Assembly: GCA_025055055.1 (NCBI GenBank)
Contig: JANWYX010000442.1
Location: 1 to 40,000, forward strand
Reading direction: 5' to 3'
DNA length: 40,000 bases
Source: Caldilinea sp.
GTDB lineage: Bacteria > Chloroflexota > Anaerolineae > Caldilineales > Caldilineaceae
Shown here piece after piece: positions 19,381-36,622 of the stretch; the first letter of the stretch is position 1; each line of letters starts with the position of its first letter. Under the pieces are notes generated by a model. It was not told the DNA's origin, searched no databases, and saw only the letters and a list, made by a program, of their open reading frames with translations. The translations under genes were made by a program, and so were the position numbers.

Positions 19381-20277
19381 ATGGCGACCCAAACCATCAC
19401 GCGAAGACAGGCCTGGATTCTGGCGGCTCGCCCCAAGACGCTGCCGGCGGCGCTCTCTCCGGTCATTGTGGGGACGGCATTTGCGTTCACCGATGGCAGT
19501 TTTGCCTGGTTGCCGGCGTTGGCGGCGGCCCTCGGCGCACTGCTCTTACAAATCTTGAGCAATTTCGCCAACGATTATTCTGATTTCTTTCGCGGCGCCG
19601 ACACGCCCGATCGCCTCGGCCCGGTGCGCGTCACCAGCGCAGGCTTGATTCATCCAGAAGAGATGCGTCGAGGGATCATCGTGGTCATTGGATTATCGGC
19701 GCTGGTCGGCCTGTATCTGATCGGGGTAGGTGGCTGGCCGATCTTGGCGATCGGCGTTGCAGCCATTTTGGCAGCGTTGGCCTACACGGGTGGGCCGTTT
19801 CCCTTCGGCTATTATGGTCTGGGCGAACTGTTCGTCTTTCTTTTCTTCGGCGTGGCGGCGGTCTGTGGGACTTACTACGTGCAGACGCTCACGTTGACGC
19901 CGCCCGTTGTGATTGCGTCCTTTGCCGTCGGCGCTCTGGTCACGGCGATTCTGGTCGTCAACAACTACCGAGACGTCGAGACCGATCGTCGCGCGGGCAA
20001 ACGAACACTGGCGGTGCGCCTGGGCAGGCGCGGGACGCAGATCGAATATGTTGCGCTGCTGGCGTTCGCCTATGCAATGGCCTTCGTGCTGTGGCTGTTT
20101 CTGAATGCGGGAACGTGGGTGCTGTTGACTTTGCTCACGTTGCCGTCGGCGGCGCGGCTCATCCACACTGTCAAGGTCTCCACCGATGGGCCAACGCTCA
20201 ACCACGCCTTGGCGGGCACGGCGCAGCTGGCCTTGTTGTTCAGCCTGTTGTTGGCGGCGGGCGTCATAATCGGGTGA
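19381..20277 (+). CDS. menA: 1,4-dihydroxy-2-naphthoate polyprenyltransferase (MenA, UbiA family)
   Basis: Integral membrane prenyltransferase that attaches the polyprenyl tail to DHNA in menaquinone synthesis. 298 aa with 8-9 hydrophobic segments. Seen: N-terminal 'AWILAARPKTLPAALSPVIVGTA', the first Asp-rich motif in 'NFANDYSDFFRGADTPDRLGPVRVTSAGLI', and the second in 'NNYRDVETDRRAGKRTLAVRLG'. These are the MenA forms of the UbiA motifs. The ATG at 19381 with AAGGA 4 bases upstream is preferred over the in-frame TTG at 19369. No other men genes are nearby. glgA follows after 25 bases, so they are probably co-transcribed without an obvious link. Confidence 0.93.
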   Translation: MATQTITRRQAWILAARPKTLPAALSPVIVGTAFAFTDGSFAWLPALAAALGALLLQILSNFANDYSDFFRGADTPDRLGPVRVTSAGLIHPEEMRRGIIVVIGLSALVGLYLIGVGGWPILAIGVAAILAALAYTGGPFPFGYYGLGELFVFLFFGVAAVCGTYYVQTLTLTPPVVIASFAVGALVTAILVVNNYRDVETDRRAGKRTLAVRLGRRGTQIEYVALLAFAYAMAFVLWLFLNAGTWVLLTLLTLPSAARLIHTVKVSTDGPTLNHALAGTAQLALLFSLLLAAGVIIG

Positions 20278-20302
20278 AAAATAAACAAAAAAGGAGCAAA
20301 GC

Positions 20303-21778
20303 GTGAAGAGCCTAAAAATTTTGATGATTGCTTCTGAAGTGGTCCCGTACGCCAAGACAGGCGGTCTGGCGGATGTGGTGGGCGCATTGCCCCAGGTGCT
20401 GCAACGCATGGGGCACGAAGTGATCGTCGTGATGCCGAAATACGGCAGCATCGACGTTCAGAAACACGGCCTGCACCGGTTCTGGAACTCGCTCGGCGTA
20501 TGGATGGGCAACACTCTGGAATGGTGCGCGGTCGATGTGGCCGACAACCATGGCGTGCCTGTGTATTTTATCGAGCACAACAACTATTTTGCGCGCCCCG
20601 GCCTCTATCACGACGACAATTTCAATGATTATGAAGACAACCCGCGGCGTTTTGGCTTTTTGACGCGTGCCGGCCTGCAGCTGGCTCGCGATATGGGCTT
20701 TGCGCCGGACATTGTCCACGTGCACGACTGGCAGACTGCGCTGGCGTCGGCCTACCTGAAAATCTGGCATTGGAATGACCCGGTGCTGGGCGGCGCAGCC
20801 AGCCTGTTGACGATCCACAACATCGCCTACCAGGGCAAATACAGCGCTGCGCACTACGACTATCTAGGGCTGGGCTGGCAAAACTTCACCCCGGACAAAT
20901 TCGAGGATCATGGCGCGATCAACTTCCTGAAGGGCGGTATCGTCTACGCCGACATGGTCAACACGGTCAGCCCCACCTACGCTCGCGAGACGCGCACGCC
21001 GGAACTGGGATACGGGTTGGCGCCATTTCTCAACAACAAAGGCGAGAACTATGTGGGCATCCTCAACGGCGTCGACTATTCGCAGTGGAGCCCCGAAGTG
21101 GACATGCTTATCCCCGCCCGTTATTCGGTCGATAACCTTGCGGGCAAACGCATCTGTAAGGAGCAGCTGCAGCGACGTTTCCTTCTCGACGTGGCGCCGA
21201 ACGTCCCGATCATCGGCGTTGTCAGCCGCCTGGTGGCGCAGAAGGGGCTGGACCTGCTCGCCGCCGCCATCGAGCGCATCGTCAACGACATGGTCGTGCA
21301 GTTCGTTGTCCTCGGTTCTGGGGACAAAGGCTTGGAGAGCTTCTACGGAGACCTGCCGCGGCGCTATCCGGGACGCATCGGCAGCTACGTCGGCTACAAC
21401 AACCAACTCGCCCACTGGATCGAAGCGGGCAGCGACTTTTTCATCATGCCGTCGATGTACGAGCCCTGTGGGTTGAACCAAATCTATTCGCTCCGGTATG
21501 GGACGCTGCCGATCGTGCGTGCTACCGGCGGCCTGGACGACACGGTGCAGCAATATGACGAACGCACCGGCGACGGCACCGGCTTCAAGTTCTGGGAGCC
21601 TAGCCCACACGCCATCTATTACACGGTCGGTTGGGCAATCAGCACCTACTTTGACCGTCCTCATCACATTGCGAAGATGATCCGCACGGCGATGCAGCAG
21701 GACTTTTCCTGGGAGAAGAGCGCCGCCCAATACGTGCAGGTGTATGAGCGGGCGATGCGCAACAAAGCCGCCTTGTGA
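20303..21778 (+). CDS. glgA: Glycogen synthase (GT5, ADP-glucose type)
   Basis: Transfers glucose from ADP-glucose to the growing alpha-1,4-glucan; cytosolic. 491 aa. Seen: N-terminal 'ASEVVPYAKTGGLADVVGALP' with the KTGGL nucleotide-sugar motif (about 18-22), 'DIVHVHDWQTAL', 'LLTIHNIAYQG', 'GILNGVDYSQWSPE', 'GVVSRLVAQKGLDLL', and the C-terminal 'MPSMYEPCGLNQIYSLRYGTLPIVRATGGLDDTV' region of the GT-B fold. The start is GTG with AAGGAG 6 bases upstream. No other glycogen genes are in the window. Confidence 0.97.
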   Translation: MKSLKILMIASEVVPYAKTGGLADVVGALPQVLQRMGHEVIVVMPKYGSIDVQKHGLHRFWNSLGVWMGNTLEWCAVDVADNHGVPVYFIEHNNYFARPGLYHDDNFNDYEDNPRRFGFLTRAGLQLARDMGFAPDIVHVHDWQTALASAYLKIWHWNDPVLGGAASLLTIHNIAYQGKYSAAHYDYLGLGWQNFTPDKFEDHGAINFLKGGIVYADMVNTVSPTYARETRTPELGYGLAPFLNNKGENYVGILNGVDYSQWSPEVDMLIPARYSVDNLAGKRICKEQLQRRFLLDVAPNVPIIGVVSRLVAQKGLDLLAAAIERIVNDMVVQFVVLGSGDKGLESFYGDLPRRYPGRIGSYVGYNNQLAHWIEAGSDFFIMPSMYEPCGLNQIYSLRYGTLPIVRATGGLDDTVQQYDERTGDGTGFKFWEPSPHAIYYTVGWAISTYFDRPHHIAKMIRTAMQQDFSWEKSAAQYVQVYERAMRNKAAL

Positions 21779-21783
21779 GAAAC

Positions 21784-21830
21784 CAGGCGGGGGTTGAAAC
21801 CTCCTGATGGGCGGCGAAAAACCCGGTTGG
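21784..21830. repeat. Imperfect inverted repeat of REP-like appearance after glgA
   Basis: CAGGCGGGGGTTG followed by AAACCTCCTG forms an interrupted inverted repeat between convergent genes, with a further GC-rich stretch (GGGCGGCG, then AACCCGGTT). In style it recalls intergenic repetitive elements of Chloroflexota genomes. No second copy was seen here, so the assignment is tentative. Confidence 0.3.
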
Positions 21831-21961
21831 ATGGAATCGATACAACTTGTGTCGTTTTCTTCTCACCTTTTTGGGGATTTTTTGAATTGCTACGAAAATT
21901 CGGTTGGGCTTTCCATCCGGGATGCACTTCCTGCGCAACCCGTCGCCCAGAACCTGTCACC

Positions 21962-23128
<1,167 letters not shown>

Positions 23129-23141
23129 GGCGGCGTGTAAC

Positions 23142-23606
23142 TCATTCGGTGGCGATGACAAGCGGCCAGTCGGGCAGGCCACGCAGACGCAGCCAGGCGG
23201 CCTCTTCCGCCGCCCGTGGATAACGGAGGCCGTATTTTTCAACAAGCTGCGGTGCATACCATCGATAGATGACGACGAGCGCTACGGCTTGACCGATCCA
23301 GCTTTCGGCGCCGACGGTAGGCATCAGCAGCGTTTTCTCAACGGCGGCGCGCTGTGTGTCGCTGAGATAGGTGTTAAGATGCCGGGTGTCGGTCGGATAG
23401 GCGACGCCGTTGAGCGCCAGCATCATTTCCAAGACGAACCGACGCAGCCGTGCGGTTGCGTCGGCGGCAAGTAGGTTTTCCCGGCGCTGAATCAGATCGG
23501 GCAGGGTCGCCAGGATGTTCCAGAATTGCTCGAGCGTTCTCTGCACATGTATGGCATCGGCGGGACTGAGTAGATCGGGCCAGATCGATGGATTCATAGG
23601 AGCCAT
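23142..23606 (-). CDS. Hypothetical protein, about 154 aa
   Basis: Not recognised. Mostly helical-looking and soluble, with 'LLSPADAIHVQRTLEQFWNIL', an Arg-rich stretch near 40-60 and 'WLRLRGLPDWPLV' near the end. No signal peptide or clear motif. Possible starts are 23624, 23606 and 23597; 23606 is a compromise, and none has a good ribosome site. A TATAAT overlaps the 23606 start codon, and another TACAAT lies at 23625-23630 on the same strand. It stands 13 bases before the glycosyltransferase gene and is probably co-transcribed. A real gene is likely from length and neighbour spacing. Confidence 0.6.
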   Translation of the reverse strand: MAPMNPSIWPDLLSPADAIHVQRTLEQFWNILATLPDLIQRRENLLAADATARLRRFVLEMMLALNGVAYPTDTRHLNTYLSDTQRAAVEKTLLMPTVGAESWIGQAVALVVIYRWYAPQLVEKYGLRYPRAAEEAAWLRLRGLPDWPLVIATE

Positions 23607-23814
23607 TATACTGCAGTGGCGCATATTGTAGCGTTTTTGGGTAGCCGCCTCACACGGTAAAATCCGACTTCTTTGGTAAAATGAAAAAGAATTAGTGTAA
23701 AGCGGATGCAGAGTTTCCTCTTTTTACAATCGATCATCATCGTTATTACCGTTATTGTAGTTTCTGTCCAACGTAAGCGAAGCATCTGCATCCCGGAGTG
23801 AGTGAAAAGATAAA

Positions 23815-26715
<2,901 letters not shown>

Positions 26716-26811
26716 GGGGCGCAAGCAATGCTGCAAAATACTTACAGATTTTTTACGAAAGTTTCATCTTCATCTCATGCGAAGGCTCTACAGTCGAAGA
26801 GGTTGTTCAAA

Positions 26812-26841
26812 TTGAACGGCTGAGATTGCAGGGTTTATTGT
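26812..26841 (+). promoter_or_regulatory. Promoter for the HtrA-PepSY gene
   Basis: TTGAAC (26812-26817) and TATTGT (26836-26841) are separated by 18 bases. Just upstream, near 26762-26780, 'TTTCATCTTCATCTCATG' repeats TCATC at short intervals and could be a regulator binding site. Confidence 0.4.
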
Positions 26842-26877
26842 ACTCGAGAATCAACGAAGATGAGGAGTTATTGGCTT

Positions 26878-28368
26878 ATGCTTGAACCAAACGTTACGCA
26901 AGAACCATCCACACAGCGCGCACATCGCACGCGCACGCTTAAAATCACACTGTTCGCCGTCATCGGCGCAGCGTTGATCCTTCTCGGCGCGTTGGCTGCG
27001 CCTCTCGTGTGGCAACCTTCGGATGTGCTCGCCGGTAATTCGCCGCAGACGTTCGCTGCGCCGGCGCTGCAGGGAGATTCTAGCCTCTTTGACGATCAGG
27101 AGACGTTGGCCGCGCTCTATGAGGCCGTCGCCCCGTCGGTCGTCAATATTCAGGTAGAAACGCGCGCGGCGAGCAGTGCATTGCCTCAGATTCCGGGCTT
27201 TCCGCTTCCGGACATGCAGCCGCCGCTGCAGCGCGGGGAAGGCTCGGGGTTCATTTATGACAACGAAGGCCATATTGTCACAAACAATCATGTGGTCGAC
27301 GGCGCCGACAGGATCGTCGTGACTTTCAACAACGGTATGTGGGCGCGCGCCGAGGTCGTCGCCACCGATCCCCAAGCCGACCTGGCCGTCATCAAGGTGA
27401 CGCCGCCTGAAGGCATGGAATGGCGGCCGCTCAAGCTGGCCGAAGATAACGCGCTCAAGGTCGGTCACACCGTGATTGCGATCGGCAATCCTTTTGGCCT
27501 GCAGGGGACGATGACGAGCGGCATTGTCAGTGCATTGGGCCGCGGCTTTCCGGTCGGCTCCTTCGGGACCGGTCGCTACACGCTGCCGGACGTGATCCAG
27601 ACGGACGCCGCTATCAATCCCGGCAACTCAGGCGGCCCCTTGTTGAACCTGAACGGTGAGGTTGTCGGCGTCAACTTCGCCATCGAGTCGACGACGCGAC
27701 AGAACGCCGGTATCGGCTTCGCAATCCCGGTTTCGATCGTCAAGCGCATTGTGCCGGCGCTGATCGAAAATGGCGCATTCAAATACGCCTATCTGGGGCT
27801 GGAGGGAAGCACCATTACAGCGCAACTGGCAGAAGCGTTAAATTTGCCGGACAACACGCTTGGCGTCTACGTCTCTAACGTCGTACCTGGCGGCCCTTCG
27901 GCGCAGGCAGGTGTACGCGGCGGCAATCGCACGGTGGTGCTGCCCGATGGAAGTGAGGTGCGCGCAGGCGGCGACATCATCAAGGCGATTGACGGCACGC
28001 CGGTCGTGCGTTTCGAGGACCTGGTCTCGTACCTGGTCACCAAAGCCTCGCCCGGTCAAAAGGTGAGGCTCACCGTCGAGCGCAACGGCGAGCAGATGGA
28101 GATCGAGGTGACGCTTGGGGAGCGCCCCACGCAACCAACGGTGAGCGCACCCTCGGAGAATGGTCGGCTCAACGCCCGCGCCGCCATCGCGATCGCCGAA
28201 CAGGAAGTGCGCGGCCAGCTCGACGGCGAGATCGTCGAAAAGGTGGCCACGCCGGATGAGCGCGATGGGCGTCCCGTATGGGTCGTCGAACTGAGAACCG
28301 AGACGCAGACGGCGACGGTTGTGGTCGACGCCCGCACCGGCGACGTGCTCGATGTGACGATCGACTGA
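26878..28368 (+). CDS. HtrA/DegP-type S1C protease with PDZ and C-terminal PepSY domain
   Basis: Envelope quality-control serine protease, 496 aa. Seen: an N-terminal membrane anchor or signal (about 22-48), a trypsin-like domain with catalytic His138 ('TNNHVVDG'), Asp168 ('QADLAVIKV') and Ser251 ('NPGNSGGPLL'), and a single PDZ domain (about 303-413). A C-terminal module (431-496) reads as PepSY: 'NARAAIAIAEQEVRGQLDGEIVEKV...VWVVELRTETQTATVVVDARTGDVLDV'. The PepSY end is unusual for HtrA and may regulate the protease or bind peptides. The ATG at 26878 with GAGGAG about 10 bases upstream is preferred over the in-frame ATG at 26860. Monocistronic: it has its own promoter and terminator. Confidence 0.93.
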   Translation: MLEPNVTQEPSTQRAHRTRTLKITLFAVIGAALILLGALAAPLVWQPSDVLAGNSPQTFAAPALQGDSSLFDDQETLAALYEAVAPSVVNIQVETRAASSALPQIPGFPLPDMQPPLQRGEGSGFIYDNEGHIVTNNHVVDGADRIVVTFNNGMWARAEVVATDPQADLAVIKVTPPEGMEWRPLKLAEDNALKVGHTVIAIGNPFGLQGTMTSGIVSALGRGFPVGSFGTGRYTLPDVIQTDAAINPGNSGGPLLNLNGEVVGVNFAIESTTRQNAGIGFAIPVSIVKRIVPALIENGAFKYAYLGLEGSTITAQLAEALNLPDNTLGVYVSNVVPGGPSAQAGVRGGNRTVVLPDGSEVRAGGDIIKAIDGTPVVRFEDLVSYLVTKASPGQKVRLTVERNGEQMEIEVTLGERPTQPTVSAPSENGRLNARAAIAIAEQEVRGQLDGEIVEKVATPDERDGRPVWVVELRTETQTATVVVDARTGDVLDVTID

Positions 28369-28439
28369 CGAGCTCTCGAGCGCTCGCTTTTCCCCGAGCG
28401 CCTTGACGCAGAGAGCTGTTGACGTAGAGAATTTTGGAA

Positions 28440-28474
28440 GGCGGCGATGACGTACTCATCGCCGCCCTTTTTTA
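28440..28474 (+). terminator. Intrinsic terminator of the HtrA-PepSY gene
   Basis: Perfect 11-bp arms GGCGGCGATGA (28440-28450) and TCATCGCCGCC (28456-28466) with a 5-base loop, followed by CTTTTTTTA. Another hairpin with arms GCGCTCG and CGAGCGC lies at about 28380-28402. Confidence 0.9.
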
Positions 28475-28596
28475 TAGCCCGGCTTTATTCTCTCGGCTTT
28501 TCCTCGCTCTCATCGGTTTCATTGCGAGGCGCTGCCGGAGCAACGCTACGACTAAGCTCGTGCCGCGTTCCACGCCATACCACGCTATACATTGAG

Positions 28597-29697
<1,101 letters not shown>

Positions 29698-29758
29698 AGA
29701 AGATTCCTGTTTTGTGTCTTCGCCATCGAATTTCTTCGAGATGTCCACTTCATAGAGT

Positions 29759-29787
29759 ACTATACGTGACAACGTGGTTTTCGTGAA
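29759..29787 (-). promoter_or_regulatory. Possible promoter for ychF
   Basis: On the minus strand, TTCACG (29782-29787) and TATAGT (29759-29764) are 17 bases apart. The predicted start near 29752 leaves a leader of about 55 bases. The -35 matches only 4 of 6 consensus bases. Confidence 0.35.
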
Positions 29788-29847
29788 GAACGAGGCCCAC
29801 GAAGATGGGATTTGCTGTGACGAACGAAGGCTATCGAAACGTCGGAA

Positions 29848-30789
29848 ATGAGCTTGAAGACGGAATCCCCAAGGGACGGCGAGCTTTGGCGTCGAGTGCG
29901 TGCAGTCGGAACGAGCGCTGCTTCCACCGGCGCGCTGCAAGCGATCAAAACTGTCGTTCGCTATGTTGAAGAAGCGGGCGTGCGCTTTGTGGTGCGCATA
30001 TTGGCGGGCGCGGCCGGTCGAGCAGCCGCACAACAACGACTGGCCCATGCAACCATCGAGCGGCCGGCTTCGGATAACCCATTTCTGCCCTACGATCCTG
30101 CGCTTTTTGTAGCCGATCTTTCGCCCACACACGTCTGTTTGCTCAACAAGTATCCGGTGGTGGACCATCATCTGCTGATCGTGACGCGCTCTTTCGAGGA
30201 GCAGGAATCCCCGCTCACCGAGGCGGATTTCGAGGCGCTGTTGATCTGTATGCAAGCCGTCGATGGCCTGGCCTTTTACAACTCCGGTAAAATGGCAGGG
30301 GCAAGCCAACGTCACAAGCATCTCCAGCTTGCCCCCTTTCCACTCGATCCCGCCGGCGTCGATGTTCCCATCGAGCCTGCGCTCGGCGGCCCGCAACGGA
30401 TGGGTGAAATCGTGCACTCGTCTTTTTTGCCTTTTCGCCATGCGCTGCTGTGGATCGATGGGCAGCTTGCCGGCCCAAGTGCAGTGGCGGCGGCCTATCG
30501 CGCCCTGCTCTGCGCCATCGGCGTTTGGCGGGGTGAGGACGAAACGCCGAGGCCGTACAACTGGCTGGCAACGCGTCGGTGGATGTTGGCGGCGCCCCGC
30601 ACCCGTGAAAGCATCGAAGGGATGTCGATCAACGCACTCGGTTTTGCAGGAAGTTTTTTGGTGAAGGATGAGGCACAACTGGAGTGGCTGCGCATGTTTG
30701 GCCCGCTCCGCGCCCTGCAAGCCGTGAGTGCTTTCGATACAGATCCCAGGGAGGGTGTTCCTCCGGAGACAGGCGCCCATGGGCTTTGA
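29848..30789 (+). CDS. Ap4A phosphorylase / ATP adenylyltransferase-like protein (HIT superfamily)
   Basis: 313 aa, cytosolic. Family members split diadenosine tetraphosphate by phosphorolysis into ATP and ADP. Seen: 'NPFLPYDPALFVADLSPTHVCLLNKYPVVDHHLLIVTRSFEEQ' (about 76-118), the histidine-triad-like active site 'GASQRHKHLQLAP' (near 151-163), and a C-terminal 'PYNWLATRRWMLAAPRTRES' with 'INALGFAGSFLV'. These follow the order of bacterial and yeast Apa1/2-type enzymes. ATG start, weak ribosome site. The last 11 bases overlap the next gene, so the two are translationally coupled. Alarmone control of Ap4A is the likely role. Confidence 0.85.
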   Translation: MSLKTESPRDGELWRRVRAVGTSAASTGALQAIKTVVRYVEEAGVRFVVRILAGAAGRAAAQQRLAHATIERPASDNPFLPYDPALFVADLSPTHVCLLNKYPVVDHHLLIVTRSFEEQESPLTEADFEALLICMQAVDGLAFYNSGKMAGASQRHKHLQLAPFPLDPAGVDVPIEPALGGPQRMGEIVHSSFLPFRHALLWIDGQLAGPSAVAAAYRALLCAIGVWRGEDETPRPYNWLATRRWMLAAPRTRESIEGMSINALGFAGSFLVKDEAQLEWLRMFGPLRALQAVSAFDTDPREGVPPETGAHGL

Positions 30790-31699
30790 CCTGAATTCAC
30801 CGGCCGCTGCGCGCCGCGCCTCTCGTCTGGCGCAGCACGGCTGGCGGCGCTCTCGCCGGCCGGTCGGGCTGCCTACGCGCGGCAAGACAGCCTGCAATCG
30901 TCTGCGTCGCGTCGACGTCTTTCTGTTGCTCTATGACGCCCATCTCTTGCGTCGCGAAGACGGCTTGTTCACAGGCGCCTGGTTTGTCGACCTCGGCTAT
31001 GGGGCGGAACCGGTGACCACACTGGAGAGCGCCGCTCGCTTCCGTCGCATAAACCCTCATCTGCCGGTGATGGGGGTGGAGATCGATCCGCTGCGCGTGG
31101 CTGCAGCGCAGCCCTTTGCCGACGAACGGACGGAGTTTCGCCTGGGCGGCTTCAACCTGCCGTTGCGTCGCCTGCAAGCCGGCCAGAGTGAGCGCGTGCG
31201 AGCAATTCGAGCCTTCAATGTTTTACGCCAATACAAAGAGGAGGACGTCGAGCCGGCCTGGTCAGAGCTGGCGTCTGCGGCCTTGCCGGGCGCACTCCTG
31301 ATTGAAGGCACGTCCGATCCTTCCGGCAGCCTCTGGGTGGCGAATGTCTTGCGTAGAGAATGCTCCGCTCCTTGCTGGCGGCCGGAAGCGCTTGTCTTTA
31401 GCACAAAGCTGCGCACCCCGTTTGCGCCGGAGGCATTTCAGGCCGTCCTCCCTAAAAATTTGATCCACCGGATGCAGCCCGGAGAGATGATTTACGACTT
31501 CTTAGAGGCTTGGAAGCATGCGGCCCAGGTCACAGCGCATGAGCGCGTTTGGGGCGAACGTCGCCGCTTCGTTGCGGCCGGCCAAAAAGTGCGCGCTTAC
31601 GGCTTTTGCGTCGACGTGCGTCGACGATGGTTGGCGCGAGGTTATCTATTGCTTCAGGCGCCGTTTTACAAGAGGCGGAGCGATGGCGGGGATGCCTAG
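30779..31699 (+). CDS. Predicted class I SAM-dependent methyltransferase
   Basis: 306 aa. The N-terminus is Arg-rich ('ARRASRLAQHGWRRSRR'). A Rossmann core follows: 'LRRVDVFLL', motif I-like 'WFVDLGYGAEPVTTLESAARFRRINPHLPVMGVEIDPLRV', then 'FRLGGFNLPL', 'IRAFNVLRQYKEEDVEPAWSELASAALPGALLIEGTSDPSG' and 'LPKNLIHRMQPGE'. The block order resembles an uncharacterised methyltransferase family I recall from actinobacteria. Substrate unknown. Motif I lacks the usual GxGxG (it reads DLGYGAEP), so SAM binding needs proof. The ATG at 30779 lies inside the end of the Ap4A-phosphorylase gene (11-base overlap) and is preferred over an upstream in-frame start. Confidence 0.7.
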   Translation: MGFDLNSPAAARRASRLAQHGWRRSRRPVGLPTRGKTACNRLRRVDVFLLLYDAHLLRREDGLFTGAWFVDLGYGAEPVTTLESAARFRRINPHLPVMGVEIDPLRVAAAQPFADERTEFRLGGFNLPLRRLQAGQSERVRAIRAFNVLRQYKEEDVEPAWSELASAALPGALLIEGTSDPSGSLWVANVLRRECSAPCWRPEALVFSTKLRTPFAPEAFQAVLPKNLIHRMQPGEMIYDFLEAWKHAAQVTAHERVWGERRRFVAAGQKVRAYGFCVDVRRRWLARGYLLLQAPFYKRRSDGGDA

Positions 31700-32010
31700 A
31701 AACACTCATTCCGGCATTCCAGGCGAAAGTTGACAAGTTGCAAGAATGCAGGGTGTTTTGCACTTCGCTTGTTGAGGAGCAAATCGTATGATAAACTATC
31801 GGTAAATTGACAAAATGCTTACGTAATTGTAACCCTATAACTTCCAAAAAAGTCAGCTTAAGCTGGCTTACATTGTCAGAGTCGAATTCGTTCAGGCGAG
31901 CAGAACATTGTAACCATTCCTTTGCAGTAGGAGAAGACTGTGTGCTTTCCGATGCAACAGTCTGGAAGTAACACTTTAGAACAAAAACCAATTAGGTGTG
32001 TGTACATCTC
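31700..32010. other. AT-richer intergenic region before the hybrid kinase gene
   Basis: 311 bases, clearly richer in A+T than its surroundings. It contains the CAGCTTAAGCTG palindrome, TTGACA hexamers at 31730 and 31807 without a well-spaced -10, and several T/A runs. No RNA gene was recognised. It probably holds the promoter of the hybrid kinase gene. Confidence 0.5.
31854..31865. repeat. 12-bp perfect palindrome CAGCTTAAGCTG
   Basis: Perfect palindrome flanked by AGT/GCT. On the minus strand it forms a 6-bp stem followed by TTTTTT, so it could be a weak terminator for that strand. It could also be an operator upstream of the signalling gene. Confidence 0.35.
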
Positions 32011-33949
<1,939 letters not shown>

Positions 33950-33992
33950 AGAGAGCGACCTCACTCCTTCCAGACCTTGAGAACAATACGAT

Positions 33993-34002
33993 ATAGTATA
34001 CT

Positions 34003-34004
<2 letters not shown>
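33993..34004. promoter_or_regulatory. Palindrome ATAGTATACTAT overlapping the penicillin-acylase start codon
   Basis: A perfect 12-bp palindrome whose last two bases are the A and T of the ATG at 34003. It lies in the 53-base divergent gap to the PuuD-like gene. A TATAGT at 33992-33997 would place transcription start at the ATG itself. It may be an operator or part of a leaderless promoter. Confidence 0.4.
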
Positions 34005-36468
<2,464 letters not shown>

Positions 36469-36502
36469 GCAGCCCCCCGACCCACACCAAACGCACGCAG
36501 TC

Positions 36503-36546
<44 letters not shown>

Positions 36547-36622
36547 CGTTCGCGCTTCTATCGCCTAAGCTGGAAGATGAGTCGATTCTGACCTGCTGCG
36601 GATAGTTCAAGGAGTCGAGCCA

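Noticed and set aside
21784..21806. CRISPR-repeat-like sequence (minus strand GTTTCAACCCCCGCC)
   Set aside because: Only a single copy with no spacer periodicity and no cas genes.
29698..30897. About 400-codon upstream extension of ychF
   Set aside because: YchF starts at 29697 with its G1 motif at residue 8. The extension is antisense to the Ap4A-phosphorylase gene and has no domain signal.
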